Positions 33,458 to 43,146 are shown, counted from the stretch's first letter. The stretch: 64,000 bases of DNA from Arthrobacter pullicola (GCF_014836875.1 NZ_JACSQC010000007.1:126555-190554), one strand, 5' to 3'. The notes: generated from the letters alone by a model not told the origin. A program made the numbers and translations.

Positions 33458-36253
33458 ATGGCGGAGCAGGGACAATACCCCGAATATTGGGAAGCTGATG
33501 TCGTGTTGCGGGACGGCGGCACGGGCCATCTCAGGCCCGTCTCACCGGCCGACGCCGAGGCGTTGCAGGCGTTCCACATGAGGCAGTCGCAGAGCTCCAT
33601 CTATCTGAGGTTCTTCACCTATAAGGCTAAACTGAGCGGCCGGGAGCTGAAGCGTTTTACTCACGTGGACTACCGGAACCGCGTTGCGTTTGTCATCACA
33701 ATTGGGTCCGAAATCGTCGGAATCGGCCGCTATGACCGGCTTGATGACCCCTCTGAGGCTGAGGTTGCCTTCAACATTTCGGATGAACATCAGGGCCGCG
33801 GCATCGGGTCCATCCTCCTGGAACACCTGGCCGCGGCTGCCCGCGAGAACGGCATCAGCCGCTTCAGTGCCGAGGTCCTCCCGGAGAACCGGAAGATGCT
33901 CGGTGTCTTCGCCGATGCCGGCTACGAGGTGCGGCGCGCCTTTGACGACGGGGTGATCGCCCTGGACTTCGACATTGATCCCACGGACAAGTCCCGTGCC
34001 GTGATGGAATCCCGGGAGCACCGTGCCGAGGCGCGCAGCGTTGCGGACCTCCTGGCGCCGTCGTCCATTGCCGTGATCGGGGCCAGCCGGGAGTGGGGCA
34101 CCGTGGGGTACCAGCTCATGGAACACATCGTGGAGGGCGGATTCACGGGGTCCGTCTACGCGGTGAACCCGGAGGCCTTCGAACTGGCGGGCATGGTCTC
34201 CTACGCGAAAATCTCTGAGATCCCCGAACCCGTCCAGCTGGCCGTCATCGCCGTGCCTTACGAACAGGTCCTCGGAGTTGCGGAGGAATGTGCCGCTGCG
34301 GGAGTGAAGCACCTGCTGGTGGTCAGTGCCGGGTTCGACGACGGCGAAGCGGGCCTGGCCCGCCAGCGCACCCTGGTACGGCAGGCCAGAGCCAACGGCA
34401 TGCGCGTGGTCGGTCCAGCCTCCCTGGGGCTGATCAATACCCGCCCCGATGTCTCGCTGAACGCCTCGATGGCTCCGGCCCTGCCGCGGCGGGGCGGGCT
34501 TGGCCTCTTCAGCCAGTCCGCGGCGATCGGGGTGCTGCTCTACGCGGCGGCCCAGCGGCGGCAGTTGGGACTTTCCTCCAAAATATCGGCCGGCAACCGC
34601 GCCGACGTCTCCGGTAACGACGCCATGCAGTACTGGGAAGACGACGCCGACACCCAGGTGGTGGGGTTGTACCTGGAATCCGTGGGCAACCCGCGTAAGT
34701 TCTCCCGCATCGCCCGCCGCCTGGCGACCAGCAAACCTGTCATTGTGGCGAAGTCCGACGTCACCGGGCTGCAGCTGCCTCCGGGGCACGCCGTCCGCCT
34801 GACCCAGGCTCCTAAGGGCGCCCTGGATGCGATGCTGCGCCAATCCGGTGTCATCCGGGTCGACACCAATGAAGAGCTGATGGACGTGGCCCAGATTGCC
34901 TGCAGCCAGCCGCTGCCGCGCGGGAAGGGACTGGCCGTCCTGAGCAACTCCGTGGCCCTTGGCCGGGTGCTGGCCGATGCCTCCGGCGCACTGGACCTGG
35001 AAACGGTGCACCTGCGCACGGACCTGGAGCTGGACCGGGGGATGAGCGTGGCCCTGCCCCTGCTCCGTGACGCGGTGGCGAAGGCGCTGGCAGATGAAGC
35101 GGTTCACTCCGCCGTCGTCACCCTGCTGCCTTCACCCGGGCTGACCACTGACCGCATCGCCGAATGCCTGCTCGAATGTGCAGCCGAGGCGGACAAGCCG
35201 GTCATTGCCGTCTTCACCGGCATCATGGACCCCAGCCACTCCGCCGAAGGCATCCTGGCAGCCCGCGAACCTTCGGCAGGCACCGCCCGGACTATCGAAG
35301 GTTCCGGTGCTGCGGCAGGCAGCGCCGCGGGAGACGGTGCAGGTGGGAACGGTGCAGATGAAGGCGGGGGAGGGCGCACAGTGCGGCTCCCTGCCGGGCT
35401 CCCGGGTTTCTCCAGCCCGGGCGCCGCAGTCAACGCGCTGTCCGCGATTGTCCGCTACACCGAGTGGGCAGGGCGGGAACACGGTCACTTCACGGAACCT
35501 GCGGGCGTGGACACGGACGGTGCGCACGCCTTCATCGATGCCCAGATGGCCCGCGTGGCCAACACCGAGCTGCTCCGCCTGGGACCGGAGGAAACCACCG
35601 AACTGCTGGGCTACTACGGTGTGCGGCTGCTGCCCTCACTGCCCTTCTCCACCGAAGACGAAGCCGTGGCCGCCGCAGACCGGCTGGGCTGGCCAGTGGT
35701 CGTTAAGACCATGGACGAGCACCTGCGCCACAGATTGGACCTGGGTGGAGTGCGGCTCAATATTTCCTCGCCGCAGTCGCTGCGCAGCAACATCTCCGAA
35801 ATGCGTGCGGCGCTGGAACCCTATGGCCGGTTTGAACTTGAGGTGCAGTCCATGGCACCGTCCGGCCAGGGCTGCGTCCTGCGCGCCATCGAAGACCCGC
35901 TGCTGGGGCCGGTCCTCTCCTTCGGCATTGCCGGTGACGCCGTGAACCTGCTCGATGACTGGGCGCACGGCATCCCGCCGCTGACCGACGTCGATATTGC
36001 CGACCTCGTCCGGGCGCCCCGGGCATCGCGCCGCCTGTTCGGCTACCAGGGGCTGCCCAAGGTGGACGTTGCCGCCCTGGAGGACGTCATTGCCCGGCTC
36101 GCACTGCTGAAGGACGAACACCCGGAGATCGCCCTCGTCGAGATCAACCCCGTCCTGGTGTCCGTCCAGGGCGTCACAGTGCTCAGTGCCGACATCCGGC
36201 TGGGAAACCCCCAGCAGCGCACCGACAGCGCCCGCCGCGCGATGCGGGATTAG
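33458..36253 (+). CDS. Pat-like GNAT acetyltransferase fused to NDP-forming acyl-CoA synthetase
   Basis: This 931-residue cytosolic protein has an N-terminal GNAT domain (about 15-170, loop EHQGRGIGSILLEHL), a CoA-binding domain (SSIAVIGASREWGTVG, VGPASLGLIN), ligase-type domains, a Gly/Ala-rich linker at about 604-645, and a C-terminal ATP-grasp domain (about 700-931). Such fusions acetylate lysines of acetyl-CoA synthetase and other enzymes. In active NDP-forming synthetases the phospho-His lies in SHTGALAG; here that stretch reads GHAVRLTQ, so ligase activity is doubtful and a regulatory acetyltransferase role is favoured (inference). ATG at 33458 is set by the leaderless -10. Divergent from parC. 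Confidence 0.85.
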   Translation: MAEQGQYPEYWEADVVLRDGGTGHLRPVSPADAEALQAFHMRQSQSSIYLRFFTYKAKLSGRELKRFTHVDYRNRVAFVITIGSEIVGIGRYDRLDDPSEAEVAFNISDEHQGRGIGSILLEHLAAAARENGISRFSAEVLPENRKMLGVFADAGYEVRRAFDDGVIALDFDIDPTDKSRAVMESREHRAEARSVADLLAPSSIAVIGASREWGTVGYQLMEHIVEGGFTGSVYAVNPEAFELAGMVSYAKISEIPEPVQLAVIAVPYEQVLGVAEECAAAGVKHLLVVSAGFDDGEAGLARQRTLVRQARANGMRVVGPASLGLINTRPDVSLNASMAPALPRRGGLGLFSQSAAIGVLLYAAAQRRQLGLSSKISAGNRADVSGNDAMQYWEDDADTQVVGLYLESVGNPRKFSRIARRLATSKPVIVAKSDVTGLQLPPGHAVRLTQAPKGALDAMLRQSGVIRVDTNEELMDVAQIACSQPLPRGKGLAVLSNSVALGRVLADASGALDLETVHLRTDLELDRGMSVALPLLRDAVAKALADEAVHSAVVTLLPSPGLTTDRIAECLLECAAEADKPVIAVFTGIMDPSHSAEGILAAREPSAGTARTIEGSGAAAGSAAGDGAGGNGADEGGGGRTVRLPAGLPGFSSPGAAVNALSAIVRYTEWAGREHGHFTEPAGVDTDGAHAFIDAQMARVANTELLRLGPEETTELLGYYGVRLLPSLPFSTEDEAVAAADRLGWPVVVKTMDEHLRHRLDLGGVRLNISSPQSLRSNISEMRAALEPYGRFELEVQSMAPSGQGCVLRAIEDPLLGPVLSFGIAGDAVNLLDDWAHGIPPLTDVDIADLVRAPRASRRLFGYQGLPKVDVAALEDVIARLALLKDEHPEIALVEINPVLVSVQGVTVLSADIRLGNPQQRTDSARRAMRD

Positions 36254-36342
36254 GCGGCCCGCCAGGGGGACCCGGAGAACCGGCCGCAAGGTTGCGCGCG
36301 CCTTTTTAGGTGCACAGGCCCGGTCTGGGGGAAACTGGAGAT

Positions 36343-37014
36343 ATGTCGCCGTTACTTTCCGCTGAACGCCGCAGCCTTGACGCCTCCATGGAACGCGCCG
36401 GCTTCTATCCCACGTTGCTGGCCGATGTGGTCCACGATGCCCTCGACGGCCGTGAGCCCCTGTCCCACATCATCCATCTGGAAACCCACTTCGAGCGCAC
36501 CGAGGTGCACCGGCACATCACCGTGCTTGTCCTCACCGATGACATGCTGGTGATCACGCACGTGGATGATCAGCAGCTGGACGAGGAGGGGGAGCAGATG
36601 ATGGCCCAGGTCTCCACCGAATCGGTTCCGGTATCCCAGATCCGCTCGGTGGTGCTCGGCTACATGTACTCCCAGCCACAAAACTACAAGCCCTCCGACC
36701 AGGCACGCGAGCTGACCCTTGCCATTGCCTGGTCCGGCGGACAGCGGCTGGACATGGGGCCGGCAGGATGTGCCGATCCCCAGTGCGAGGCTGACCACGG
36801 CTACACCGGCACCATCGCCCAGGAGGACATAGTCCTGCGGGTCAGTGCCGAGGCCGACGGCATCCAAGCCGTCCAGAACGCCAAGGCCTTCGCCCGCGCC
36901 CTGCGCAAGGTCAACACCGACACCGTAAACATGCGCACCTTCGATTCCGCCGCCGACAGGCAGCGTATGCCCGGCATCGGCAGCCGCTTCAACCGCGGCC
37001 ACCACCAGCGGTAA
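36343..37014 (+). CDS. DUF5998-family protein
   Basis: This 223-residue soluble protein matches DUF5998, an actinobacterial family of unknown function. It has no signal peptide or membrane helix. The central region SQIRSVVLGYMYSQPQNYKPSD and the two Cys in GCADPQC are visible; the latter could be a metal or disulfide site. ATG at 36343 follows GGAG at short spacing. It is followed after 5 bases by the phosphodiesterase gene, so the two are probably co-transcribed. Confidence 0.75.
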   Translation: MSPLLSAERRSLDASMERAGFYPTLLADVVHDALDGREPLSHIIHLETHFERTEVHRHITVLVLTDDMLVITHVDDQQLDEEGEQMMAQVSTESVPVSQIRSVVLGYMYSQPQNYKPSDQARELTLAIAWSGGQRLDMGPAGCADPQCEADHGYTGTIAQEDIVLRVSAEADGIQAVQNAKAFARALRKVNTDTVNMRTFDSAADRQRMPGIGSRFNRGHHQR

Positions 37015-37019
37015 GGGGC

Positions 37020-38201
37020 ATGGACTCAGCATCCGCTCCCGCGGAACCGCTGCCCAAGGCGCCAGGGTACGGCCAAAGCTCCGTCGCTGAGGTCCTGACC
37101 AGCGCGGCCGCTGCCCTCCAGGTTCCCGGCTATGCCAACACCCTGGGACTTCCCGCCGCACGCCGCGTCTGCGTGGTCATGGTGGACGGCCTGGGCCGGA
37201 GCCTGCTTAAACAGCGGGCCGGGCACGCCCCTTATCTTCGGTCCCTGATGAATACCGGACGCACGCTCAGTGCCGCATTCCCGACGACGACGGCGGCTTC
37301 CCTGGCCTCGCTGGGCACCGGCCTCCCGCCCGGGCAGCACGGCATGGTCGGGTATGACGTCCTTGACCCCGGCCAGGACAAAGTCGTCAACATGCTCGGC
37401 AACTGGGACGCCGGCGTCGACCCTAAACTCTGGCAGCCGTTCCCCACCGTGCTTGAGCAGGCTGCGGAACACCTTCCGGTCGCATCGGTCAGCCTGCCCC
37501 GGTTCGCTGACTCAGCGATGACCCGTGCAGCGCTGCGCGGCGGATCCTTCGTTGCCGGGACCGGTATCCACGCGCGTGTCCAGGCGGCGGCGGAGACACT
37601 CGCCTCCGAGAAACGCATGCTGATGTACTTCTACTTCAACGAACTGGACCGGGCCGGGCACCGGCACGGTGCGCAGTCCTCCGAATGGGGCGGGACGCTG
37701 GAGGAAATCGACTCCGCGCTCAAACGGTTCAGCAGCAGGCTGCCTGCAGACACCCTGGTACTCCTCACCGGAGACCACGGCATGGTGGACATCGCCGAGC
37801 AGGACAGGATTGACTTCTCCACGGATCCGGAGCTGGTGGACGGGGTGCGCCATACCGGCGGAGAGCCGCGTATGGTCCACCTTTATCTTGAACCGGATGC
37901 CCCCGCAGGTGCCCTGGAACGACTGAGAGCGGCGTGGCGCAGCGCCTATGGTGCGAAGGCCTGGATCCTGACCCGGGCCGAGGCCATCGAAGCGGGGCTC
38001 TTTGGGCCCGTCCGTGCGGAGGTGCTGCCGCGCATCGGGGACCTGCTGATTGCTGCCCGGGAACCCATTGCCCTGTATGATATGCGCCGGACCAATCCGT
38101 CTGCCCTGCAGATGGTGGGCCAGCACGGGTCCCTGACACGGGCGGAACGCGAAGTTCCACTGCTGACGCTGGCTCAGCCGGCCAAGGGCGGGCGGAAATA
38201 G
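37020..38201 (+). CDS. Nucleotide pyrophosphatase/phosphodiesterase-family protein (alkaline phosphatase superfamily)
   Basis: This 393-residue protein has the metal-binding Asp56 in VVMVDGLG and the nucleophile Thr in FPTTTAASLASLGTG (Thr90 region), then LDRAGHRHG, TGDHGMVD and GQHGS, which supply the remaining Asp and His metal ligands. It is a phosphodiesterase/nucleotide pyrophosphatase of the alkaline phosphatase superfamily. No signal peptide is visible, so it probably acts in the cytoplasm. Its substrate is unknown. It sits between DUF5998 and thymidine kinase with only a few bases on each side, which suggests one operon. Confidence 0.85.
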   Translation: MDSASAPAEPLPKAPGYGQSSVAEVLTSAAAALQVPGYANTLGLPAARRVCVVMVDGLGRSLLKQRAGHAPYLRSLMNTGRTLSAAFPTTTAASLASLGTGLPPGQHGMVGYDVLDPGQDKVVNMLGNWDAGVDPKLWQPFPTVLEQAAEHLPVASVSLPRFADSAMTRAALRGGSFVAGTGIHARVQAAAETLASEKRMLMYFYFNELDRAGHRHGAQSSEWGGTLEEIDSALKRFSSRLPADTLVLLTGDHGMVDIAEQDRIDFSTDPELVDGVRHTGGEPRMVHLYLEPDAPAGALERLRAAWRSAYGAKAWILTRAEAIEAGLFGPVRAEVLPRIGDLLIAAREPIALYDMRRTNPSALQMVGQHGSLTRAEREVPLLTLAQPAKGGRK

Positions 38202-38204
38202 GCT

Positions 38205-38921
38205 ATGGCCGAACTGGTTTTCTTCTCCGGCACCATGGACTGCGGCAAATCCACGCTGGCCCTGCAAATGGACTACAACCACAGCGCCCGCGGCAGGGGC
38301 GGCATCCTCTTCAGCCGGAACGACCGCGCCGGGGATTCGGTGATCTCCAGCCGCTTGGGCCTGAGGACGCGCGCCGTGGAAGTCCGGGACAGCACCGACT
38401 TCTGGGACGAAGCAGTTCGCCGCCGCAGCGTCGGTGACCGCGTGGACTACCTGATCTGCGATGAAGCGCAGTTCTACAGCGAAGAGCAGGTGGAACAGCT
38501 GGCCCGGATCGTAGACGAGCTGGAGATCGATGTCTTTGCCTTCGGCATCGCCACGGACTTCCGCACAAAGCTCTTCCCCGGGTCGCAGCGGCTCATCGAG
38601 CTCGCCGACCGGATTGAGGTGCTGCAGGTCAGAGCGCTGTGCTGGTGCGGACGGAGAGCCACTCACAACGCAAGGACCGTGAACGGCGTCATGGTGGTGA
38701 CCGGGGACCAAGTAGTGGTGGGGGACGTGAAGAAACGTTCCTCCGAGCCGGATCCGGAAGCCCTTTTCGCGCCCGAGGAAGCCGGGGCGGCACCTGTTGT
38801 TGGTTACGAAACACTTTGCCGGCGCCACTATATGCGGCGGATGGGTGCCCAGCAGGCTGCCAGGTTCAAGGAACTCGACGGCGATCCCGGCATCTGCGCC
38901 GTAGCTTCCCCGCGGGGCTAG
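38205..38921 (+). CDS. tdk: Thymidine kinase, TK1 type
   Basis: This 238-residue enzyme phosphorylates thymidine in the salvage pathway. P-loop GTMDCGKST is at residues 9-17, the catalytic Glu is in DEAQF (86-90) and the zinc site is formed by Cys146, Cys148, Cys205 and His208. Length is slightly above the usual 200, owing to an Ala/Glu-rich insert near 180-195. It starts 3 bases after the phosphodiesterase gene and is the last gene of that run. Confidence 0.93.
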   Translation: MAELVFFSGTMDCGKSTLALQMDYNHSARGRGGILFSRNDRAGDSVISSRLGLRTRAVEVRDSTDFWDEAVRRRSVGDRVDYLICDEAQFYSEEQVEQLARIVDELEIDVFAFGIATDFRTKLFPGSQRLIELADRIEVLQVRALCWCGRRATHNARTVNGVMVVTGDQVVVGDVKKRSSEPDPEALFAPEEAGAAPVVGYETLCRRHYMRRMGAQQAARFKELDGDPGICAVASPRG

Positions 38922-39005
38922 ACCGCTGTCCGGCGGATCCGCAGGGGCCTTGCCCGGGTCGGCGGGGCTGGCTGAGCCCGAACTGCGGGCCCAGCGTGCA
39001 GCCGG

Positions 39006-40244
39006 TTAGTCGCCCTTGCGGCCAAAGACAATCTCGTCCCAGCTGGGGACGGAGGAGCGCTTGGGCTTGATCGGGCGCCGCTCGGTTGGCTCCTTGGGTG
39101 CCCCTTCTGCCTCCGTACGTTCTGCCCCCGTACGTTCCTCCCCGGTACCCCCGCGGTTCTCGCCGGGTTCCGCAGTTTCCGGCCGGGAGCCGCGCAGCGG
39201 ACGGGCCAGGACGCTGATTTCGCGGGTGGATGTGCTGACACCTTCATCGAGCCGCAGCGGGTCGGCCTCTTCGCTGCCTTCGTCCGCAGCAGGTTCCTCG
39301 ATGGCAGGGAGGGCAGCCGGAGCAAGGCTCAGCCTGCCGGTCCGCGGGCGGAGCGGGGACTCGTCTTCGAGCTCGGCCTGCCCTTCCCGCGGGTGGGCGG
39401 CAGGAATGCTGCCCTTGGCCAGGAGTGCGGCCAGGGCATCGTCGCCGTCTTCATCGGTGCCCAGGCGCTGCCCGCGGCGGGAGCGGAGGACGTTGAGCAG
39501 CTCATCGGTCTCTTCCCCGGTGACATCGGCGGGTTCCTCCGCCGGGCTCTCCGCTTCGAAATCGAACACCCGGTCTGCCACGGCGGAAAGCCGGCGGGAC
39601 GGCACAGGCGAGTCGACGGGCGCCAGTTCGCTGAGCAGCTGCGCCCATCGGTTGGCATTGGTGACCTGGCGCCGCAGTGGATTGTAGGTCCAGCGGGCCG
39701 GGGGTTCTTCGCCAACAGAGACCCGGGACTGCTCCCCAAGGCTGAAGCGTGCAACGACGTCCCAGGATCCTTCCGGGCGCCGCCAGGAATCCCATTCCAC
39801 GGTCTCGGGATCGACGCCGAACGCGCGGAGCCGGTGGCTGACCATGTCGCCGAGGTTGACGGGCGAGTCTCCGAAGGCCGAACGGTGGCTGTCCTGGGCT
39901 GCGGACATCGGCGCTGCGACCTCCACGGCCTGGGCCTGACGGGCAATGTACTCCCGTTCGGCGAGTACAGGGCCTTCGTAGCGGTGGATGTGGGCGATGT
40001 CGTGTCCGGAGAGTTCGGCGACCTCTTCGGCACTGGCGCCGGCGCGGATCCGTGCCTGGATGTCCCGCGGGGTCATGCTGGGACCGGCTTCGGGCTCTGC
40101 AGGGGTACCTGCCCGCCGTCCCGGGCGGGACACGGCAACACGCAGGGCTTCATCAATGCGCAGCCGGAAGGTCTCGCCGCCCCGTCCGCTCAGCAGTAGA
40201 TGTTCGCCGCCCTCGTGGATCCCCACAAGCCGTAGATCCTGCAT
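39006..40244 (-). CDS. sepH: Septation protein SepH
   Basis: This 412-residue protein matches SepH (DUF3071), an actinobacterial cell-division protein that binds FtsZ through its N-terminal helix-turn-helix region. The N-terminus MQDLRLVGIHEGGEHLLL and the segment SMTPRDIQARIRAGASAEEVAELSG are characteristic; the C-terminal half is acidic, disordered and ends SVPSWDEIVFGRKGD, the conserved short tail motif. ATG at 40244 follows GAGGA. A 12-bp palindrome, GCTATCGATAGC (40257-40268), lies just upstream of the ribosome site. Faces DUF4193 divergently. Confidence 0.9.
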   Translation of the reverse strand: MQDLRLVGIHEGGEHLLLSGRGGETFRLRIDEALRVAVSRPGRRAGTPAEPEAGPSMTPRDIQARIRAGASAEEVAELSGHDIAHIHRYEGPVLAEREYIARQAQAVEVAAPMSAAQDSHRSAFGDSPVNLGDMVSHRLRAFGVDPETVEWDSWRRPEGSWDVVARFSLGEQSRVSVGEEPPARWTYNPLRRQVTNANRWAQLLSELAPVDSPVPSRRLSAVADRVFDFEAESPAEEPADVTGEETDELLNVLRSRRGQRLGTDEDGDDALAALLAKGSIPAAHPREGQAELEDESPLRPRTGRLSLAPAALPAIEEPAADEGSEEADPLRLDEGVSTSTREISVLARPLRGSRPETAEPGENRGGTGEERTGAERTEAEGAPKEPTERRPIKPKRSSVPSWDEIVFGRKGD

Positions 40245-40567
40245 GAAACAATCCTCGCTATCGATAGCAACTCCTTCTTGAAACAATGCCACCCGGGCAC
40301 CCAAAATCCTATCGTTTGGGCCGGTGTGGCGCGGATCCGGACCCTCGCAGGGCCACGGTTTAGGCATCCGGACAGCGCTGTGGATGGGCGGGCTTGGCTA
40401 TTTCGTTCTCCATCAGCAAAAATCTGTCTTCGGCGGGCACAAACAGCGCGTCCGCGGCGTTGATAGTTCCTAGCCGCTCTAGCGACACGTGGACGATGGG
40501 TCCCGGAGCCGCGGACCGGCCGGCATAACCCGTTCAGTACCGACACCGATGGTGAGAGATAAAGATT
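40245..40567. other. Divergent promoter region between sepH and DUF4193
   Basis: No gene is supported. It contains GCTATCGATAGC at 40257-40268, which is a perfect 12-bp palindrome next to the sepH ribosome site, and a TTGATA at 40460-40465 without a good -10 partner. Nothing else was recognised. Confidence 0.45.
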
Positions 40568-40867
40568 ATGGCGACAGACTATGACGCGCCGCGCAAGCCC
40601 GACGAGGACGCCAGCGAAGAGTCGATTGAAGAGCTGAAGACCCGCCGGACCAATACCCAATCCGCCGTGGTGGATGAAGATGAAGCGGAGGCCGCTGACA
40701 GCTTCGAGCTCCCGGGCGCTGACCTGTCCGGGGAAGAACTGATGATCCGGGTCCTCCCGGCGCAGTCCGATGAATTTACCTGTGCGTCCTGTTTCCTGGT
40801 CCGCCACAGGTCCCAGATAGCGAAGGAAAAAGACGGCCTCTACTACTGCGTTGAGTGCGAAGGCTGA
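40568..40867 (+). CDS. DUF4193 zinc-ribbon protein
   Basis: This 99-residue protein has an acidic N-terminal half and a C-terminal CASC...CVEC pair of CxxC motifs that form a zinc ribbon. DUF4193 is a conserved actinobacterial family located between sepH and dut. In mycobacteria and streptomycetes it is highly expressed; some family members are thought to contact RNA polymerase or act in gene control, but its role is not settled. ATG follows a weak GAGAGAT. Convergent with DUF3093. Confidence 0.82.
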   Translation: MATDYDAPRKPDEDASEESIEELKTRRTNTQSAVVDEDEAEAADSFELPGADLSGEELMIRVLPAQSDEFTCASCFLVRHRSQIAKEKDGLYYCVECEG

Positions 40868-40889
40868 TCCCGGGGCTTTCCCTGAAACG

Positions 40890-41354
40890 CTAGGAGCGCA
40901 GTGCGTCGACCAGCTTCTCCGGGTGCCGTGTGGAGGTGAGCCAGTACGGTGTCCGGTCCGCCGGATCCGTGATTTCGATTTTCACGACGGGGCTGATCCA
41001 GCCGCGGATGCACAGGAACGCCGTCGCGTTCAGTGCCGGTCCGCGCTGCTGGGTGGCCGCCTCCCCGTGGAAAGCCTCGACGTCGCCGATCCAGCGGCGT
41101 TCGATCTGTGCGCGCCCCACCTGCAGTGTGTCCGCAGTCACCCGGATGGTCGGCGTGGACATCAGCAGCAGGACGGTGAGGATGAGAGCGGCCACGACGG
41201 CCACCACGATCCCCACTTCGATGCTGATCGGAATGAAGGCCAGGACGAAGGTTCCTGCGATACCGGCGATGACCAGCCAGATCCACACGGCGGGCAGCAG
41301 CCGCTCGGAGTACAGCACGGTCTGGGAAGGGCTTTGGTCAGCAGGGGTCGACAT
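40890..41354 (-). CDS. DUF3093 membrane protein
   Basis: This 154-residue protein has two adjacent membrane helices at about 20-40 and 45-66 followed by a soluble domain containing [25 protein letters not shown], the family core. DUF3093 is actinobacterial and of unknown function. It is divergent from dut with 168 bases between starts and converges on DUF4193. The TAGGAG before the ATG is very close to the start. Confidence 0.8.
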   Translation of the reverse strand: MSTPADQSPSQTVLYSERLLPAVWIWLVIAGIAGTFVLAFIPISIEVGIVVAVVAALILTVLLLMSTPTIRVTADTLQVGRAQIERRWIGDVEAFHGEAATQQRGPALNATAFLCIRGWISPVVKIEITDPADRTPYWLTSTRHPEKLVDALRS

Positions 41355-41522
41355 ACTCCTAGCTTTTCACCTTTGCCCGCCGTTTTCATCTTGGCCCTAC
41401 CCCGCCGGCCTCCCCGCGCGCCGGGGACGCACGGGCGGGCCCAGGCGCTAAAGTGGGGGTGGCGCCGGTACGGCGCTGTTTTGTGCCATGAATCAACCCT
41501 TCAAAGAATCCCGGAGACAACT

Positions 41523-41993
41523 GTGCAGGAAGCAGGACCCAGCGTGAAAGTCGGGCTGAAGATGCTCGACGACGGCCTCGAAGCGCCGTCCTACGCCCAC
41601 CCCGGCGACGCCGGAGCGGACCTGAGGTCCCGCATCGACGTCGAATTGGCGCCGGGTGAGCGGCGCTTGGTGCCCACCGGTGTTTCGATCGCACTGCCCT
41701 TCGGCTTCGTGGCACTGATCCACCCACGCTCCGGGCTGGCAACCAAGCACGGCCTGACGATAGTCAATGCACCCGGAACGGTTGACGCCGGTTACCGGGG
41801 TGAAATCTCCGTCACACTGTTAAATACAGATGTGTCACAGCCGATCAGCCTGAAGCGCGGGGACCGGATCGCCCAGATGGTGATCCAGCGTGTGGAGCAC
41901 GCGGTCTTCGAACCGGTGGCCGAGCTCTCCGAATCGGTTCGCGGAGCGGGCGGCTTCGGTTCCACCGGCGGTTTCGGCACATCCCCGGCTTAG
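41523..41993 (+). CDS. dut: dUTP diphosphatase
   Basis: This 156-residue trimeric enzyme hydrolyses dUTP to dUMP. All five motifs are present: PGDAGADL (27-34), the PTGVSIALP region, [26 protein letters not shown], and [13 protein letters not shown] at the C-terminus. The GTG start at 41523 follows GGAGA; the long upstream extension of the frame is not coding. It begins a run dut-DUF3710-OB-fold-DUF3159 that is conserved in related actinobacteria. Confidence 0.95.
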   Translation: MQEAGPSVKVGLKMLDDGLEAPSYAHPGDAGADLRSRIDVELAPGERRLVPTGVSIALPFGFVALIHPRSGLATKHGLTIVNAPGTVDAGYRGEISVTLLNTDVSQPISLKRGDRIAQMVIQRVEHAVFEPVAELSESVRGAGGFGSTGGFGTSPA

Positions 41994-42050
41994 GCCGGCA
42001 CATCCCGGGCCGCAACGGTCCGGCTCCAGATGAGGAAAGAGGACCAGGCG

Positions 42051-42797
42051 ATGGCATTTGGGCGCCGCAAGAAGACCACAGCTGAACCAGTAGGGTCAGC
42101 CGGATCCGCTGAAGAGACAGCGTCGGCAGCACCCGGCACGGAGAACGGTGCCGCCGGAAGCGCTGACAGCGGGCCTGAGCACGGACCCTTCGACGCTGCG
42201 GACCGTCCGTCGGAAGAAGGCTACGTCGACCTCGGCGCGCTGCGCATCGCGGCAACCCAGGGACTGGCCCTCCGGCTCGAAGTCGAGGAGAAAACAAAGC
42301 GCGTCGTCGCCGTGACACTGGACCTGGACGGCTCCAGCCTCCAGCTGCAGGCATTCGCCGCACCGCGTTCGGAAACCCTCTGGGATGAGATCCGCGCACA
42401 GATCGTAAAGTCCGTTTCCTCACAGGGCGGCACCGCAGATGAACTTGAGGGCCGCCTCGGCACCGAGCTGCTGGCCAGGGTTCCCGCCCAGGCGCAGGAC
42501 GGCTCCAAGGGTTACCGGGTAGCCCGCTTTGTGGGCGTCGATGGTCCGCGGTGGTTCCTCCGCGGCGTCTTCGGCGGTCCGGCCGCCATGAACCCGGATG
42601 CCGCCGCACCACTCGAAGACGTGTTCCGCAACGTCGTCGTGGTGCGTGGTGACGCACCCCTGCCGCCCCGCGATCTGCTGCAGCTGACCCTGCCACGCGA
42701 TGCCTCACCGCTGCCGAAACGGAATGAGGACTCAGCGGGAGATGCGTCGAAGCCGGAGCCGCCGCAGCGCGGCCCGGAAATCACGACCATTGGCTAG
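42051..42797 (+). CDS. DUF3710-family protein
   Basis: This 248-residue soluble protein has a low-complexity Ala/Glu/Gly leader and a DUF3710 core from GYVDLGALRI to the C-terminus, with WFLRGVFGGPAA as a recognisable segment. The family always occurs near dut in actinobacteria and has no known function. ATG at 42051 follows GAGGA; the ATG 7 codons upstream lacks spacing. Four bases separate it from the OB-fold gene. Confidence 0.8.
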   Translation: MAFGRRKKTTAEPVGSAGSAEETASAAPGTENGAAGSADSGPEHGPFDAADRPSEEGYVDLGALRIAATQGLALRLEVEEKTKRVVAVTLDLDGSSLQLQAFAAPRSETLWDEIRAQIVKSVSSQGGTADELEGRLGTELLARVPAQAQDGSKGYRVARFVGVDGPRWFLRGVFGGPAAMNPDAAAPLEDVFRNVVVVRGDAPLPPRDLLQLTLPRDASPLPKRNEDSAGDASKPEPPQRGPEITTIG

Positions 42798-42801
42798 GCG
42801 G

Positions 42802-43146
42802 ATGCCGCCTGCCGCCGGAGCTTCGTCCCTGCTCAGGATCGCGGACCTCCCGGCCCGTGGGCGGGTCCACAGCAGCGGGTACGTGGAATCGGTCACCCTG
42901 GCTCCCGCGGACGCCGCTCCGCGCTTCTGCGCCGTCCTGGACGAACTCCAGGGTGTCTACAGCGATCCCGGTGCTGCCCGGGCCCGCCGCCGGGTGCGGC
43001 TTGTCTGGATTGGCCAGCGCCGTATACCAGGGCTAGTTGCAGGTACACAGGTAGCCTTCGAGGGCATGGTGAGCACGGTCCAGGGAACCGCAACCGTCTT
43101 TAACCCCCGCTATGAAATCATCGGACGTCCGGAAGGCGAACAGTGA
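42802..43146 (+). CDS. OB-fold nucleic-acid-binding protein
   Basis: This 114-residue protein resembles a single OB-fold domain of the tRNA-anticodon-binding type, with alternating beta strands and the exit segment RRIPGLVAGTQVAFEGMVSTVQGTATVFNPRYEI. It probably binds single-stranded nucleic acid, but no target is known. The start ATG at 42802 is set by proximity to DUF3710; its last 4 bases overlap the DUF3159 start (GTGA). Confidence 0.75.
   Translation: MPPAAGASSLLRIADLPARGRVHSSGYVESVTLAPADAAPRFCAVLDELQGVYSDPGAARARRRVRLVWIGQRRIPGLVAGTQVAFEGMVSTVQGTATVFNPRYEIIGRPEGEQ

Noticed and set aside
36286-36307. Terminator after the Pat-like gene
   Set aside because: T5 is present at 36303, but the preceding stem has only 4 base pairs.
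40851-41522. N-terminal extension of dut
   Set aside because: dUTPase motifs start within 30 residues of the GTG at 41523, and the upstream part is antisense to DUF3093.
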